Below are positions 17,903-27,183 of a stretch of DNA of 64,000 nt, piece by piece. The position numbers were made by a program, and so were the translations under genes. The first letter of the stretch is position 1. Every line of letters begins with the position of its first letter. The notes under the pieces are model-generated. The model had not been told where the DNA came from, did no database searches, and saw only the letters and a program-made list of their open reading frames with translations. This DNA is from Candidatus Faecalibacterium gallistercoris (lineage in GTDB: Bacteria; Bacillota; Clostridia; Oscillospirales; Ruminococcaceae): positions 1-64,000 of the forward strand of contig DXBJ01000072.1 in NCBI GenBank assembly GCA_019116585.1. The letters are read 5' to 3'.

Positions 17903-18607
17903 TCACAGCCCGGCGATGGCGGCCACTTCGGCGCCGGTCAGCTCCCGCCACTGGCCGGGCGCCAGGGCCGGGTCCAGGGCCACCCCGCCGATGGCTTCCC
18001 GGTGCAGGGCGTCGACCCCCGCGCCGTAGACCCCGAACATCCGCTTGATCTGGTGGTACACCCCCTGGTGCAGCACCACCCGCACCGTCCGCCCGTCCGG
18101 GGTAAGGGGCGTCACCTCGGCGGGGGCCAGCCGGACCTGGTCCATCAGGACCACCCCCGCAGCAAACCCCTCGGCCATCTCGCGGGTCAGCGGGGTATCC
18201 AGGGTGACCCGGTAGGTCTTGGGCACATGATGTTTGGGGGCCAGGATGTCATGGGCAAAGCCCCCGTCGTCGGTGATCAGGACAAAGCCGGTGCTGGTCT
18301 TGTCCAGCCGCCCCGCCGGGAACAGCTCCCGCCGGGGGTAGGCGCTGCGGACCAGGTCCACCACCGTGGTATCCCGCCGGTCGGAGGAGGCGCTGACCAC
18401 CCCCGCCGGCTTGTTCAGCATGATGTACACAAAGGCCTGCCGGGGGCGGCTCCTGCCGTCCAGCTGGATGGCGTCCATCTCGCTGACCTGCTGTTCCGGC
18501 CGCTTGCAGACCGCGCCGTTGACGCTGACCCGCCCCCTGCGGATCGCCTCCCGGCTCTCGCTGCGGGTGCACTGCGCCGCCTCTGCCAGATATTTGTCCA
18601 GACGCAT
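17903..18607 (-). CDS. Pseudouridine synthase, RsuA family
   Basis: S4 domain MRLDKYLAEAAQCTRSESREAIRRGRVSVNG; LFPAGRLDKTSTGFVLITDDG; GVYHQIKRMFGVYG. Confidence 0.94.
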   Translation of the reverse strand: MRLDKYLAEAAQCTRSESREAIRRGRVSVNGAVCKRPEQQVSEMDAIQLDGRSRPRQAFVYIMLNKPAGVVSASSDRRDTTVVDLVRSAYPRRELFPAGRLDKTSTGFVLITDDGGFAHDILAPKHHVPKTYRVTLDTPLTREMAEGFAAGVVLMDQVRLAPAEVTPLTPDGRTVRVVLHQGVYHQIKRMFGVYGAGVDALHREAIGGVALDPALAPGQWRELTGAEVAAIAGL

Positions 18608-18725
18608 AGGTTCTCCCTCCCTTGTGGCTTACGGCAGGGGCGGCTTCCGCGCGGAGGGCCGCGCCGGCGGGGCCCCTCCCCTGTCGGTGTTTTTTATTGT
18701 ACCATATTTTTTGCGGTTTGGGAAT

Positions 18726-18956
18726 TCAATTCATTTCATCCTTCAACCCCAAGATATAGTCCGCGCTGACGCGATAGTACCGGCACAGGGTGATCAGGTG
18801 CCGGATGGGCAGCTCGTTGGCGCCCCGCTCGTAGCGGGCGTACATGGTCTGGGATGTGCCCAGCACCTGGGCGATCTCCCGCTGGGTCTTGTCGCGGTCC
18901 TCCCGCAGGTCGCGGATACGCTTGACATACTCCACGCTTTGTCCTCCCCTTTCCAT
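18726..18956 (-). CDS. XRE family HTH regulator (single domain)
   Basis: IRDLREDRDKTQREIAQVLGTSQTMYARYERGANELPIRHLITLCRYYRVSADYILGL. Confidence 0.92.
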   Translation of the reverse strand: MERGGQSVEYVKRIRDLREDRDKTQREIAQVLGTSQTMYARYERGANELPIRHLITLCRYYRVSADYILGLKDEMN

Positions 18957-18987
18957 ACAGGTCAGACAAAGTATAGGTTAATAAAGA

Positions 18988-19025
18988 TATTTACTATTGA
19001 CTTTAGTAAATATTTGTACTAAAAT
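18988..19025 (+). promoter_or_regulatory. Promoter of 30-aa ORF with palindromic operator centred on -35
   Basis: TATTTACTA-ttgactt-TAGTAAATA; TTGACT (18997-19002)-N17-TAAAAT (19020-19025). Confidence 0.75.
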
Positions 19026-19101
19026 ACAGGCGTATCCCCCCGCCTGCGCCTGTTCGGCCGGGGCGGGGCGCGTGTTCCCATCCACCCCAAGGAGGCCCCC
19101 T

Positions 19102-19194
19102 ATGCCCATCGCCCCTGTGTTTCTGGAGACGCTCCGGGTCTGCTGGTTCTTCTGCCTGTACGGCGCAGACTGGCTGCTCACCCGCCTGCTGTAA
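19102..19194 (+). CDS. 30-aa hydrophobic peptide, divergent from XRE regulator
   Basis: AAGGAGG at 19089-19095, ATG 19102; MPIAPVFLETLRVCWFFCLYGADWLLTRLL*; strong promoter upstream. Confidence 0.55.
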   Translation: MPIAPVFLETLRVCWFFCLYGADWLLTRLL

Positions 19195-19207
19195 AGTCAA
19201 AAACGCA

Positions 19208-19248
19208 AAGCCCCCCGGGCCGGCAGTTTCTGCCGGTCCGGGGGGCTT
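19208..19248. terminator. Terminator of purB (may also serve the 30-aa ORF)
   Basis: AAGCCCCCCGG...GGCAG-ttt-CTGCC...CCGGGGGGCTT; GTTTTTG on minus-strand exit. Confidence 0.8.
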
Positions 19249-19279
19249 GCTGTAAGGGACCTTTCCCCTTAAAATCCGC

Positions 19280-20725
19280 TTACACGCTCAGGTCGGCGTG
19301 CTGGCCCAGGGCCTCGGGGTAGCGGTCGAAGATGGGCTGCAGGATGTTCGCCAGGAACTCCTCCACCTGCTGGGGAGCGCGGCCCACAAAGTTTTCGGGG
19401 ACCAGGCCCGCCTCGATCTCCTCGCGGGTCAGGCCGAAGGCGGGGTCGGCGGCGATCCGCTCCACCATGTCGTTGGGCAGGCCCTCTTCCTTGACCTGCT
19501 TGCCCGCGGCGATGGCGTGCTGGCGCAGCCGCTCGTGCAGCTCCTGCCGGTTGCCGCCCTTTTCCACCGCCTGCATCATGATGTTTTCGCTGGCCATGAA
19601 GGGCAGCTCGGCCATCAGACGGCTGCGGACTACCTTGGGGTAGACCACCAGCCCGTCGGTGACGTTCAGCATGATGTTCAGGATGGCGTCGGCGGCCAGG
19701 AAGCCCTCCGCCATGGCCACCCGCTTGTTGGCGCTGTCGTCCAGCGTCCGCTCAAACCACTGGGTGCCGGCGGTGAAGCTGGGGTTGAGCACATCCACCA
19801 TCAGGTAGCGGGCCAGGGCGCAGATCCGCTCGCACCGCATGGGGTTGCGCTTGTAGGGCATGGCGGAAGAACCGATCTGGTTTTTCTCAAAGGGCTCTTC
19901 CATCTCCTTGAAGTTGGCCAGCAGGCGCAGGTCGGTGGCAAACTTCATGCAGCTCTGGGCGATGCCGGCCAGGGCGTTGAGGATGAAAGCGTCCACCTTG
20001 CGGCTGTAGGTCTGGCCCGACACCGGGATGACGGCCTCGGGGTCGAAGCCCATCTCCCGGGCGATGGAGGCGTCCACGGCGCGGATCTTGTCCGCATCCC
20101 CCTTGAACAGCTCCATAAAGCTGGCCTGGGTGCCGGTGGTGCCCTTGACGCCCCGCAGCTGGAGGGTGGCCAGCCGGTGCTCGATCTCGCCCAGGTCCAT
20201 CACCAGCTCGTTGGCCCACAGGGTGGCCCGCTTGCCCACGGTGGTGGGCTGGGCGGGCTGGCCGTGGGTGTAGGCCATGCAGGGCATATCCTTGTACTGG
20301 CCGGCAAAGCGGGCCAGCTTGGCCAGCACGCCCACCAGCTTTTTGCGCACCAGCTCCAGGCCCTGGCGCATGACGATGATGTCGGTGTTGTCGCCCACAT
20401 AGCAGCTGGTGGCGCCCAGGTGGATGATGCCGGCGGCCTGGGGGCACTGCTGGCCGTAAGCGTAGACGTGGCTCATCACGTCGTGGCGGACCAGTTTTTC
20501 CCGCGCGGCGGCCACCTCATAGTTGATGTCGTCCACGTGGGCCTCCAGCTCGGCCACCATGGCGGGGGTGATGTTGTCCAGGCCCTGCTGCATCTCGGCC
20601 CGGGCCAGGGCCACCCACAGCCGGCGCCAGGTGCGGAACTTGTTGTCGTCCGAGAAGATATACTGCATCTCGTCCGAGGCGTACCGGGTGGAAAAAGGGC
20701 TGATATAGCGGTCATGCTGCGACAT
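19280..20725 (-). CDS. purB: Adenylosuccinate lyase
   Basis: RYASDEMQYIFSDDNKFRTWRRLW; GSSAMPYKRNPMRCERICALAR signature. Confidence 0.96.
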   Translation of the reverse strand: MSQHDRYISPFSTRYASDEMQYIFSDDNKFRTWRRLWVALARAEMQQGLDNITPAMVAELEAHVDDINYEVAAAREKLVRHDVMSHVYAYGQQCPQAAGIIHLGATSCYVGDNTDIIVMRQGLELVRKKLVGVLAKLARFAGQYKDMPCMAYTHGQPAQPTTVGKRATLWANELVMDLGEIEHRLATLQLRGVKGTTGTQASFMELFKGDADKIRAVDASIAREMGFDPEAVIPVSGQTYSRKVDAFILNALAGIAQSCMKFATDLRLLANFKEMEEPFEKNQIGSSAMPYKRNPMRCERICALARYLMVDVLNPSFTAGTQWFERTLDDSANKRVAMAEGFLAADAILNIMLNVTDGLVVYPKVVRSRLMAELPFMASENIMMQAVEKGGNRQELHERLRQHAIAAGKQVKEEGLPNDMVERIAADPAFGLTREEIEAGLVPENFVGRAPQQVEEFLANILQPIFDRYPEALGQHADLSV

Positions 20726-20806
20726 TCTCAAAAATCTCCTTCAGACTGTTAAACGTCCCGTCCGGATGACGGGGTGCAGGCGGGCAGGCACAGCCCCCCT
20801 CGTGCG

Positions 20807-23800
20807 TCAGATGCGGAAGTAGTCCACGCCGCCCTCAAAGATGGGCTGGAACTTGTCCCCCGCCACGTTCTCGTACAGGCCGTCGCCCCGGCGCTCCGAG
20901 TGGCCCATCTTGCCCAGGATGCGGCCGTCGGGGCTGGTGATGCCCTCGATGGCCAGCAGGGAGCCGTTGGGGTTGTAGCGCAGGTCCATGGTGGGCTGGC
21001 TGGCCAGGTCCACATACTGGGTCGCGATCTGGCCCTGGGCGGCCAGCTGGTCCAGCACGGCCTGCGGGGCCACAAAGCGGCCCTCGCCGTGGCTGATGGG
21101 GACGAGGAACTCGTCCCCCAGCTCGCACCGGCTGAGCCAGGGGCTGCCGGTGGAGGCCACCCGGGTGCGCACCAGCATGCTCTGGTGCCGGCCAATGGTG
21201 TTGAAGGTCAGGGTGGGGCTGTCGGGGGTGATGGGCCGGATGTCGCCGTAGGGGACAAGGCCCAGCTTGATCAGGGCCTGGAAGCCGTTGCAGATGCCCA
21301 GCATCAGGCCGTCCCGCTCGAACAGCAGGCGGCGGACCGCGTCGGTGACCGCCGGCGAGCGGAAGAAGGAGGCGATGAACTTGGCGCTGCCGTCCGGCTC
21401 GTCGCCGCCCGAGAAGCCGCCCGGCAGCATGACGATCTGCGCGTCGTCGATGGCCTTGACCAGGGCCTCGCAGCTGGCGGTGACGTCGGCGGGGGTCAGG
21501 TTGCGGATGACCAGGGTCCGGGGGTCGGCGCCGGCGGCGCGGAACGCCCGGGCGGTGTCATACTCGCAGTTGGTGCCGGGGAACACCGGGATGATGACCC
21601 GGGGCTTTGCCACCCCGATCTTGGGGGCTGCAGGCGGGTCGATCCGGCCCGACACAGCCGCCACGGCGGGGCCGGCCTTGCGGTAGGGATACACCGGCTC
21701 CAGCTTGGCCTCCCAGATCTCCTGCAGGGCGGCGCTGTCCAGGGTCTCGCCGCAGGCGGTGAACTGGTACTCGTGGGTGGTGACGCCCAGCAGCTTGCCG
21801 GCCGGCGCGCCGGTGGCGATCTCCAGCACCAGCGAGCCGTAGGCGGGCTCGAACAGCTCGTCCACGCTCATGTCGGCGATCATCCGGAAGCCCACCTGGT
21901 TGCCCAGGCCCATCTTGAACAGGGCTTCGGCAATGCCGCCGTACCCCACCGCCGAGGCGGACAGGACGATGCCCTTTTCCATCATCTGGTCGGCGATGTA
22001 GTAGTTGGCCAGCAGCGAAGCAAAGTTGGGGGTCACGCCGTCCTCTTTGTAGAAGGGGCGGAGCAGCACCACCGAGCTGTGACCCTTCTTGAACTCGGTG
22101 GAGACCACCCGGTGGGTCTTGCCGATGGCGGTGGCGAAGGAGACCAGGGTGGGGGGCACGTCCAGGTCCTCAAAGGAGCCGGACATGCTGTCCTTGCCGC
22201 CGATGGAGGCGATGCCCAGGCCCATCTGGGCGTCCAGCGCGCCCAGCAGGGCGGCCAGGGGCTTGCCCCAGCGCTCGGGCCGGTCGCCCAGACGCTCAAA
22301 ATACTCCTGGAAGGTCAGGTACATATCCTGATAGCGGAAGCCGGCGGCCACCAGTTTGGTGACGCTGTCCACCACGGCCAGCATGGCCCCCTTGTAGGGG
22401 TCGGCGCTCATCAGGTAGGGGTTGAAGCCCCAGGCCATGCCCGAGCAAGTGGTGGTCTCGCCGTCCACCGGCAGTTTGGCCGCCATGGCCATCTGGGGGG
22501 TCAGCTGGTGGCTGCCGCCAAAGGGCATCAGGACGGTGGCCGCCCCGATGGTGGAGTCGAACCGCTCGCTCAGGCCCTTTTTGCTGCAGATGTTCAGATC
22601 GCCCACCATGCTCTTCATCTTTTCGCCAAAGGTGGCGCCGGCCCACTGGGGCTGCCAGACCGAGGCTTTTTCGATGTGGGCTTTCTGGTGCTTTTCCGCG
22701 CCGTTGGAATTGAGGAACTCCCGGCTGACATCCACGATGGCGGCGCCGTTCCAGACCATCTTCAGCCGCTTTTCCTCGGTGACGGTGGCCACGGGGGTGG
22801 CCTCCAGGTTCTCCTCCGAGGCCAGGGCGATGAAGCGGTCCACATCCTCGGGGGCCAGGGCCACGGCCATACGCTCCTGGCTCTCGCTGATGGCCAGCTC
22901 GGTGCCGTCCAGGCCCTCGTACTTCTTGGTGACTTTGTTCAGGTCGATGTACAGGCCGTCGGCCAACTCGCCGATGGCCACCGACACGCCGCCCGCACCA
23001 AAGTCGTTGCAGCGCTTGATCATCCGGCAGGCGTCCTCCCGGCGGAACAGCCGCTGCAGCTTGCGCTCGATGGGGGGGTTGCCCTTCTGGACCTCGGCGC
23101 CGCAGTGCTCCAGGCTCTCGTGGTTGTGGGCCTTGGACGAGCCGGTGGCGCCGCCGATGCCGTCGCGGCCGGTGCGGCCGCCCAGCAGGACGATCACGTC
23201 GCCGGGGGCGGGGCACTCCCGCCGGACATGGCTGGCGGGGGTGGCGCCCACCACCGCGCCGATCTCCATCCGCTTGGCCACATAGCCGGGGTGGTAGATC
23301 TCATCCACCTGGCCGGTGGCCAGGCCGATCTGGTTGCCGTAGGAGGAATAGCCCGCCGCCGCGGTGGTGACCAGCTTGCGCTGGGGCAGCTTGCCGGGCA
23401 GGGTCTCGCTGACCGGGACCAGGGGGTCCCCCGCGCCGGTGACCCGCATGGCCTGATAGACGTAGCTGCGGCCGGACAGGGGGTCGCGGATGGCGCCGCC
23501 GATGCAGGTGGCCGCGCCGCCGAAGGGCTCGATCTCGGTGGGGTGGTTGTGGGTCTCGTTTTTGAACAGGAACAGCCAGTCCTGGTCCTCGCCGTCCACG
23601 TCGCACTTGATCTTGACGGTGCAGGCGTTGATCTCGTCGCTCTCGTCCAGGTTGGTCAGGACGCCGCGCTGCTTGAGGGCCCGGGCGCCCATGGTGGCCA
23701 CATCCATCAGGCAGCGGGGCTTTTCGGTGCGGCCGGTCTCCTCCCGCAGGGCCATGTAGCGGTCAAAGGCCTCCTGCACCACGGCGTCGTCGATCTGCAC

Positions 23801-24499
23801 GTCGTCCAGGATGGTGCCGAAGGTGGTGTGGCGGCAGTGGTCGGACCAGTAGGTGTCGATCATCCGGATCTCGGTGATGGTGGGGTCCCGCTGCTCGGAG
23901 CGGAAGTAGTCCTGGCAGAACTTGATGTCGCCGTAGTCCATGGCCAGGCCCTTTTCAGCGATAAAAGCCTTCAGCCCCGCCTCGTCCAGCTGGTTGAAGC
24001 CGGTGAGGGTGGCCACCGCCCCGGGCACGGCGTAGGTCATCTGGAGGGTGGCGCGGGTCTCGAGGGAAGCCTCCCGTGCCTCCACCGGGTTGATGACATA
24101 CTTTTTGATCTCCTCCACCTCGCCGTCGGTCAGCGCGCCCTCCAGCAGGTAGACCTTGGCCGAGCGGACCAGAGGCCGCTCGCCCTGGCTGATGAGCTGG
24201 ATGCACTCGGCGGCCGAGTCGGCCCGCTGGTCGAACTGGCCGGGCAGGTACTCCACCGCAAAGGCCGGGCCCTGGTGGGCCGGCAGCTCGCTGCAGGTGT
24301 CGTCCACCGGCGGCTCGCTGAACACGGTGCCGGCGCACTGGCGGAACAGCTCTTCCGAGATGCCCTCCACGTCGTAGCGGTTCAGCAGGCGGAGGCCGGT
24401 CAGGCTGCGGATGCCCAGCAGGGTGGTCAGCTCGTTTTGCAGCTGGCGGGCCTCGCCGTCGAAGCCCGGCTTCTTTTCCACATAGATTCTGTATACCAT
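20807..24499 (-). CDS. purL: Phosphoribosylformylglycinamidine synthase, single-chain large form
   Basis: About 1230 aa; SDHCRHTTF, FKNETHNHPTEIEPFGGAATCIGGAIRD; C-terminal glutaminase VIIPVFPGTNCEYDTARAFRAAGA, MLGICNGFQALIKLGL. Confidence 0.97.
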   Translation of the reverse strand: MVYRIYVEKKPGFDGEARQLQNELTTLLGIRSLTGLRLLNRYDVEGISEELFRQCAGTVFSEPPVDDTCSELPAHQGPAFAVEYLPGQFDQRADSAAECIQLISQGERPLVRSAKVYLLEGALTDGEVEEIKKYVINPVEAREASLETRATLQMTYAVPGAVATLTGFNQLDEAGLKAFIAEKGLAMDYGDIKFCQDYFRSEQRDPTITEIRMIDTYWSDHCRHTTFGTILDDVQIDDAVVQEAFDRYMALREETGRTEKPRCLMDVATMGARALKQRGVLTNLDESDEINACTVKIKCDVDGEDQDWLFLFKNETHNHPTEIEPFGGAATCIGGAIRDPLSGRSYVYQAMRVTGAGDPLVPVSETLPGKLPQRKLVTTAAAGYSSYGNQIGLATGQVDEIYHPGYVAKRMEIGAVVGATPASHVRRECPAPGDVIVLLGGRTGRDGIGGATGSSKAHNHESLEHCGAEVQKGNPPIERKLQRLFRREDACRMIKRCNDFGAGGVSVAIGELADGLYIDLNKVTKKYEGLDGTELAISESQERMAVALAPEDVDRFIALASEENLEATPVATVTEEKRLKMVWNGAAIVDVSREFLNSNGAEKHQKAHIEKASVWQPQWAGATFGEKMKSMVGDLNICSKKGLSERFDSTIGAATVLMPFGGSHQLTPQMAMAAKLPVDGETTTCSGMAWGFNPYLMSADPYKGAMLAVVDSVTKLVAAGFRYQDMYLTFQEYFERLGDRPERWGKPLAALLGALDAQMGLGIASIGGKDSMSGSFEDLDVPPTLVSFATAIGKTHRVVSTEFKKGHSSVVLLRPFYKEDGVTPNFASLLANYYIADQMMEKGIVLSASAVGYGGIAEALFKMGLGNQVGFRMIADMSVDELFEPAYGSLVLEIATGAPAGKLLGVTTHEYQFTACGETLDSAALQEIWEAKLEPVYPYRKAGPAVAAVSGRIDPPAAPKIGVAKPRVIIPVFPGTNCEYDTARAFRAAGADPRTLVIRNLTPADVTASCEALVKAIDDAQIVMLPGGFSGGDEPDGSAKFIASFFRSPAVTDAVRRLLFERDGLMLGICNGFQALIKLGLVPYGDIRPITPDSPTLTFNTIGRHQSMLVRTRVASTGSPWLSRCELGDEFLVPISHGEGRFVAPQAVLDQLAAQGQIATQYVDLASQPTMDLRYNPNGSLLAIEGITSPDGRILGKMGHSERRGDGLYENVAGDKFQPIFEGGVDYFRI

Positions 24500-24671
24500 A
24501 GGCTCATCTCCTTGTCGTTCCAGAGGCGGCCGCTGCCGCAGGCCCTCCCCTGGCATCCCCCGTTCCGGCAGAGGCTGCCGGCGTCCCTGCCCGCCCGCGC
24601 GCGGCGGCGGGGCGGGACGGATCAGGAGTTGCTCGTTGCAAAAATCCTTCTTATCGTTTGCCGCCGGCGGG

Positions 24672-25967
24672 TCATTTGCCGGCTGCCAGCGCCTTCAGGG
24701 CGCGCGCGCCGATGTCGCTGCGGCGGTGCAGCTTGTCGAAGTGGATCTTGTCCGCCGCGGCATACGCCTTTTCCAGGGCGGCGGGCAGGGTGTCCGCGGT
24801 GGCGGTGACCCCCAGCACCCGGCCGCCGGCGGTGACCAGCCGGCCGTCCTGCACGGCGGTGCCGGCATGGTAGACGGTGACGTCCTCCGCGCCGGGCAGC
24901 TGGCCATCGGTCAGGCCGGTGATCTCCTTGCCCTTTTCATAGTGGACGGGGTACCCGCCGGAAGCCAGGATGACGCAGGCCGCGGCCCCGTCCCGGAACT
25001 TGACCTCGGTGTCCGCCAGGGCGCCGCCGGTGCAGGCGGTCATGACGGTGAGCAGGTCGCTTTCCAGCAGGGGCAGCACCACCTGGGCCTCCGGGTCCCC
25101 AAAGCGGCAGTTGTACTCGATCACCTTGGGGCCGTCGGGGGTGATCATCAGCCCGAAGTACAGGCACCCCTGGAAGGGGCAGCCCTCGGCCTGCATGGCC
25201 CGGATGGTGGGCAGGAAGATCTCGTCCATGCAGCGCCGGGCCACCTCGGGGGTGTAGTAGGGGTTGGGGGCCACGGTGCCCATGCCGCCGGTGTTCAGGC
25301 CGGTGTCGTTGTCGTTTGCCCGCTTGTGGTCCATGGAGGAGACCATGGGCTTGACCACCTTGCCGTCGGTGAAGCTGAGGACGCTGACCTCGGGCCCGGT
25401 GAGGAACTCTTCCACCACCACATGGTTGCCCGATGCGCCGAACTTTTTGTCCAGCATGATCTCCTTCAGGCCGTCCTCGGCCTGGGCCTCGTCCTCACAG
25501 ATCAGGACGCCCTTGCCCAGCGCCAGGCCGTCCGCCTTGATGACCACCGGCCACTTGCCCTGGGCGCGGATGTATTCCAGCGCCCGGGCGGGGTCGTCGA
25601 AGGTCTCATAGCCGGCGGTGGGGATGCCGTATTTCTTCATCAGGTCCTTGGCAAACACCTTGGACGCCTCGATGCGGGCGGCGGCCTTGTTGGGGCCAAA
25701 GGCAGGGATGCCCACTGCGGCCAGGGCGTCCACCATGCCCAGGGCCAGGGGATCGTCCTGCGCCACCACCACATAATCGAACTGCTCCGCTTTGGCAAAG
25801 GCCACCATGGCCTCCACGTCGGTGGCCTTGATGTCCTTGCACCGGGCGTCGTAGCCGATGCCGCCGTTGCCGGGCGCGCACCAGATCTCGGTGCAGGCCG
25901 GGCTCTGTTTCAGGGCGCGGATGATGGCGTGCTCGCGGCCGCCGCCGCCTACTACCAGAATTTTCAT
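24672..25967 (-). CDS. purD: Phosphoribosylamine-glycine ligase
   Basis: MKILVVGGGGREHAIIRALKQSP; CPFQGCLYFGLMITPDGPKVIEYNCRFGDPE. Confidence 0.97.
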   Translation of the reverse strand: MKILVVGGGGREHAIIRALKQSPACTEIWCAPGNGGIGYDARCKDIKATDVEAMVAFAKAEQFDYVVVAQDDPLALGMVDALAAVGIPAFGPNKAAARIEASKVFAKDLMKKYGIPTAGYETFDDPARALEYIRAQGKWPVVIKADGLALGKGVLICEDEAQAEDGLKEIMLDKKFGASGNHVVVEEFLTGPEVSVLSFTDGKVVKPMVSSMDHKRANDNDTGLNTGGMGTVAPNPYYTPEVARRCMDEIFLPTIRAMQAEGCPFQGCLYFGLMITPDGPKVIEYNCRFGDPEAQVVLPLLESDLLTVMTACTGGALADTEVKFRDGAAACVILASGGYPVHYEKGKEITGLTDGQLPGAEDVTVYHAGTAVQDGRLVTAGGRVLGVTATADTLPAALEKAYAAADKIHFDKLHRRSDIGARALKALAAGK

Positions 25968-25989
25968 AACAGTCCTCCCCTATGCCGCC

Positions 25990-27171
25990 TCAGTGATGGA
26001 ACAGCCGCAGCCCGCAGAAAGCCATGGCGATGCCGTACTTGTTGCAGGTGTCGATGACCTGCTGGTCCCGGATGGACCCGCCGGGCTGGACGATGGCGGT
26101 GACGCCGCTGCGGCGGGCCCGCTCGATGTTGTCCCCAAAGGGGAAGAATGCGTCCGACCCCAGGCAGACGCCGGTGACGTGGCTGAGGTACTCCTTCTTT
26201 TCCTCGGCGGTCAGGGGCTCGGGCTGGCGGGTGAAGGTCTCGGCCCAGACGTCGTCCCCGATAACGTCCTCGGGGGTGTCCCCGATGTAGACGTCGATGG
26301 CGTTGTCCCGGTTGGGCTTGGACACGTCGTCCCGGAAGGGCAGGTTCAGCACCTTGTCCATGTGGCGCAGCTGCCAGTTGTCGGCCTTCTGGCCGGCCAG
26401 GCGGGTGCAGTGGATGCGGCTCTGCTGGCCGGCGCCCACGCCGATGGTCTGGCCGCCGGCAACGTAGCAGACGCTGTTGGACTGGGTGTACTTGAGGGTG
26501 ATGAGGCTGATGACCAGATCCCGCTTCTGCTCCTCGGTCACGGTCTTGTTCTCGGTGACAAAGTTCGACAGCATGGTGGCGGCGTTGATCTCCAGGTCGT
26601 TGCGGCCCTGCTCGAAGGTGATGCCGTAGACCTGCTTGTGCTCGATGGGGGCGGGGCGGTAGGCCGGGTCGATGGCCACCACGTTGTAATTGCCCTTCTT
26701 TTTGCCGGCCAGGATGGCCAGGGCCTCGGGCTCGTAGCCGGGGGCGATGATGCCGTCCGACACCTCGTGCTGGATCAGCCGGGCGGTGGGCACGTCGCAG
26801 ACGTCGCTCAGGGCGATCCAGTCCCCAAAGGAGGACATCCGGTCGGCGCCCCGGGCCCGGGCGTAGGCGCAGGCCAGGGGGGACAGCTCCAGGTCGGGGG
26901 CCACGTGGTACATCTGCCGCTCCACATCGGTCAGGGGCAGGCCGATGGCCGCGCCCGCCGGGGACACGTGCTTGAAGGAGGCGGCCGCCGGCATGGCCAG
27001 GGCCTTCTTCAGCTCAAACACCAGCTGGATGGAATTGAGGGCGTCCAGGAAATTGATGTAGCCCGGCTTCCCGTTCAGGACGGTGACAGGCAGGTCGCTG
27101 CCGTCCTCCATGTAGATGCGGCTGGGCTTCTGGTTGGGGTTGCAGCCGTACTTCAGGGCCAGTTCGTTCAT
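25990..27171 (-). CDS. Stand-alone AICAR formyltransferase (PurH C-terminal-domain homolog lacking IMP cyclohydrolase domain)
   Basis: LKYGCNPNQKPSRIY; SFKHVSPAGAAIG; no MGS-like N-terminal domain (393 aa). Confidence 0.92.
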   Translation of the reverse strand: MNELALKYGCNPNQKPSRIYMEDGSDLPVTVLNGKPGYINFLDALNSIQLVFELKKALAMPAAASFKHVSPAGAAIGLPLTDVERQMYHVAPDLELSPLACAYARARGADRMSSFGDWIALSDVCDVPTARLIQHEVSDGIIAPGYEPEALAILAGKKKGNYNVVAIDPAYRPAPIEHKQVYGITFEQGRNDLEINAATMLSNFVTENKTVTEEQKRDLVISLITLKYTQSNSVCYVAGGQTIGVGAGQQSRIHCTRLAGQKADNWQLRHMDKVLNLPFRDDVSKPNRDNAIDVYIGDTPEDVIGDDVWAETFTRQPEPLTAEEKKEYLSHVTGVCLGSDAFFPFGDNIERARRSGVTAIVQPGGSIRDQQVIDTCNKYGIAMAFCGLRLFHH

Positions 27172-27183
27172 GGCAATACCTCC

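Noticed and set aside
20774-24808. 1344-aa + strand ORF antisense to purL
   Set aside because: High-GC antisense artefact: His/Gly/Ala/Leu-rich translation with no family motifs, while the opposite strand encodes full-length PurL
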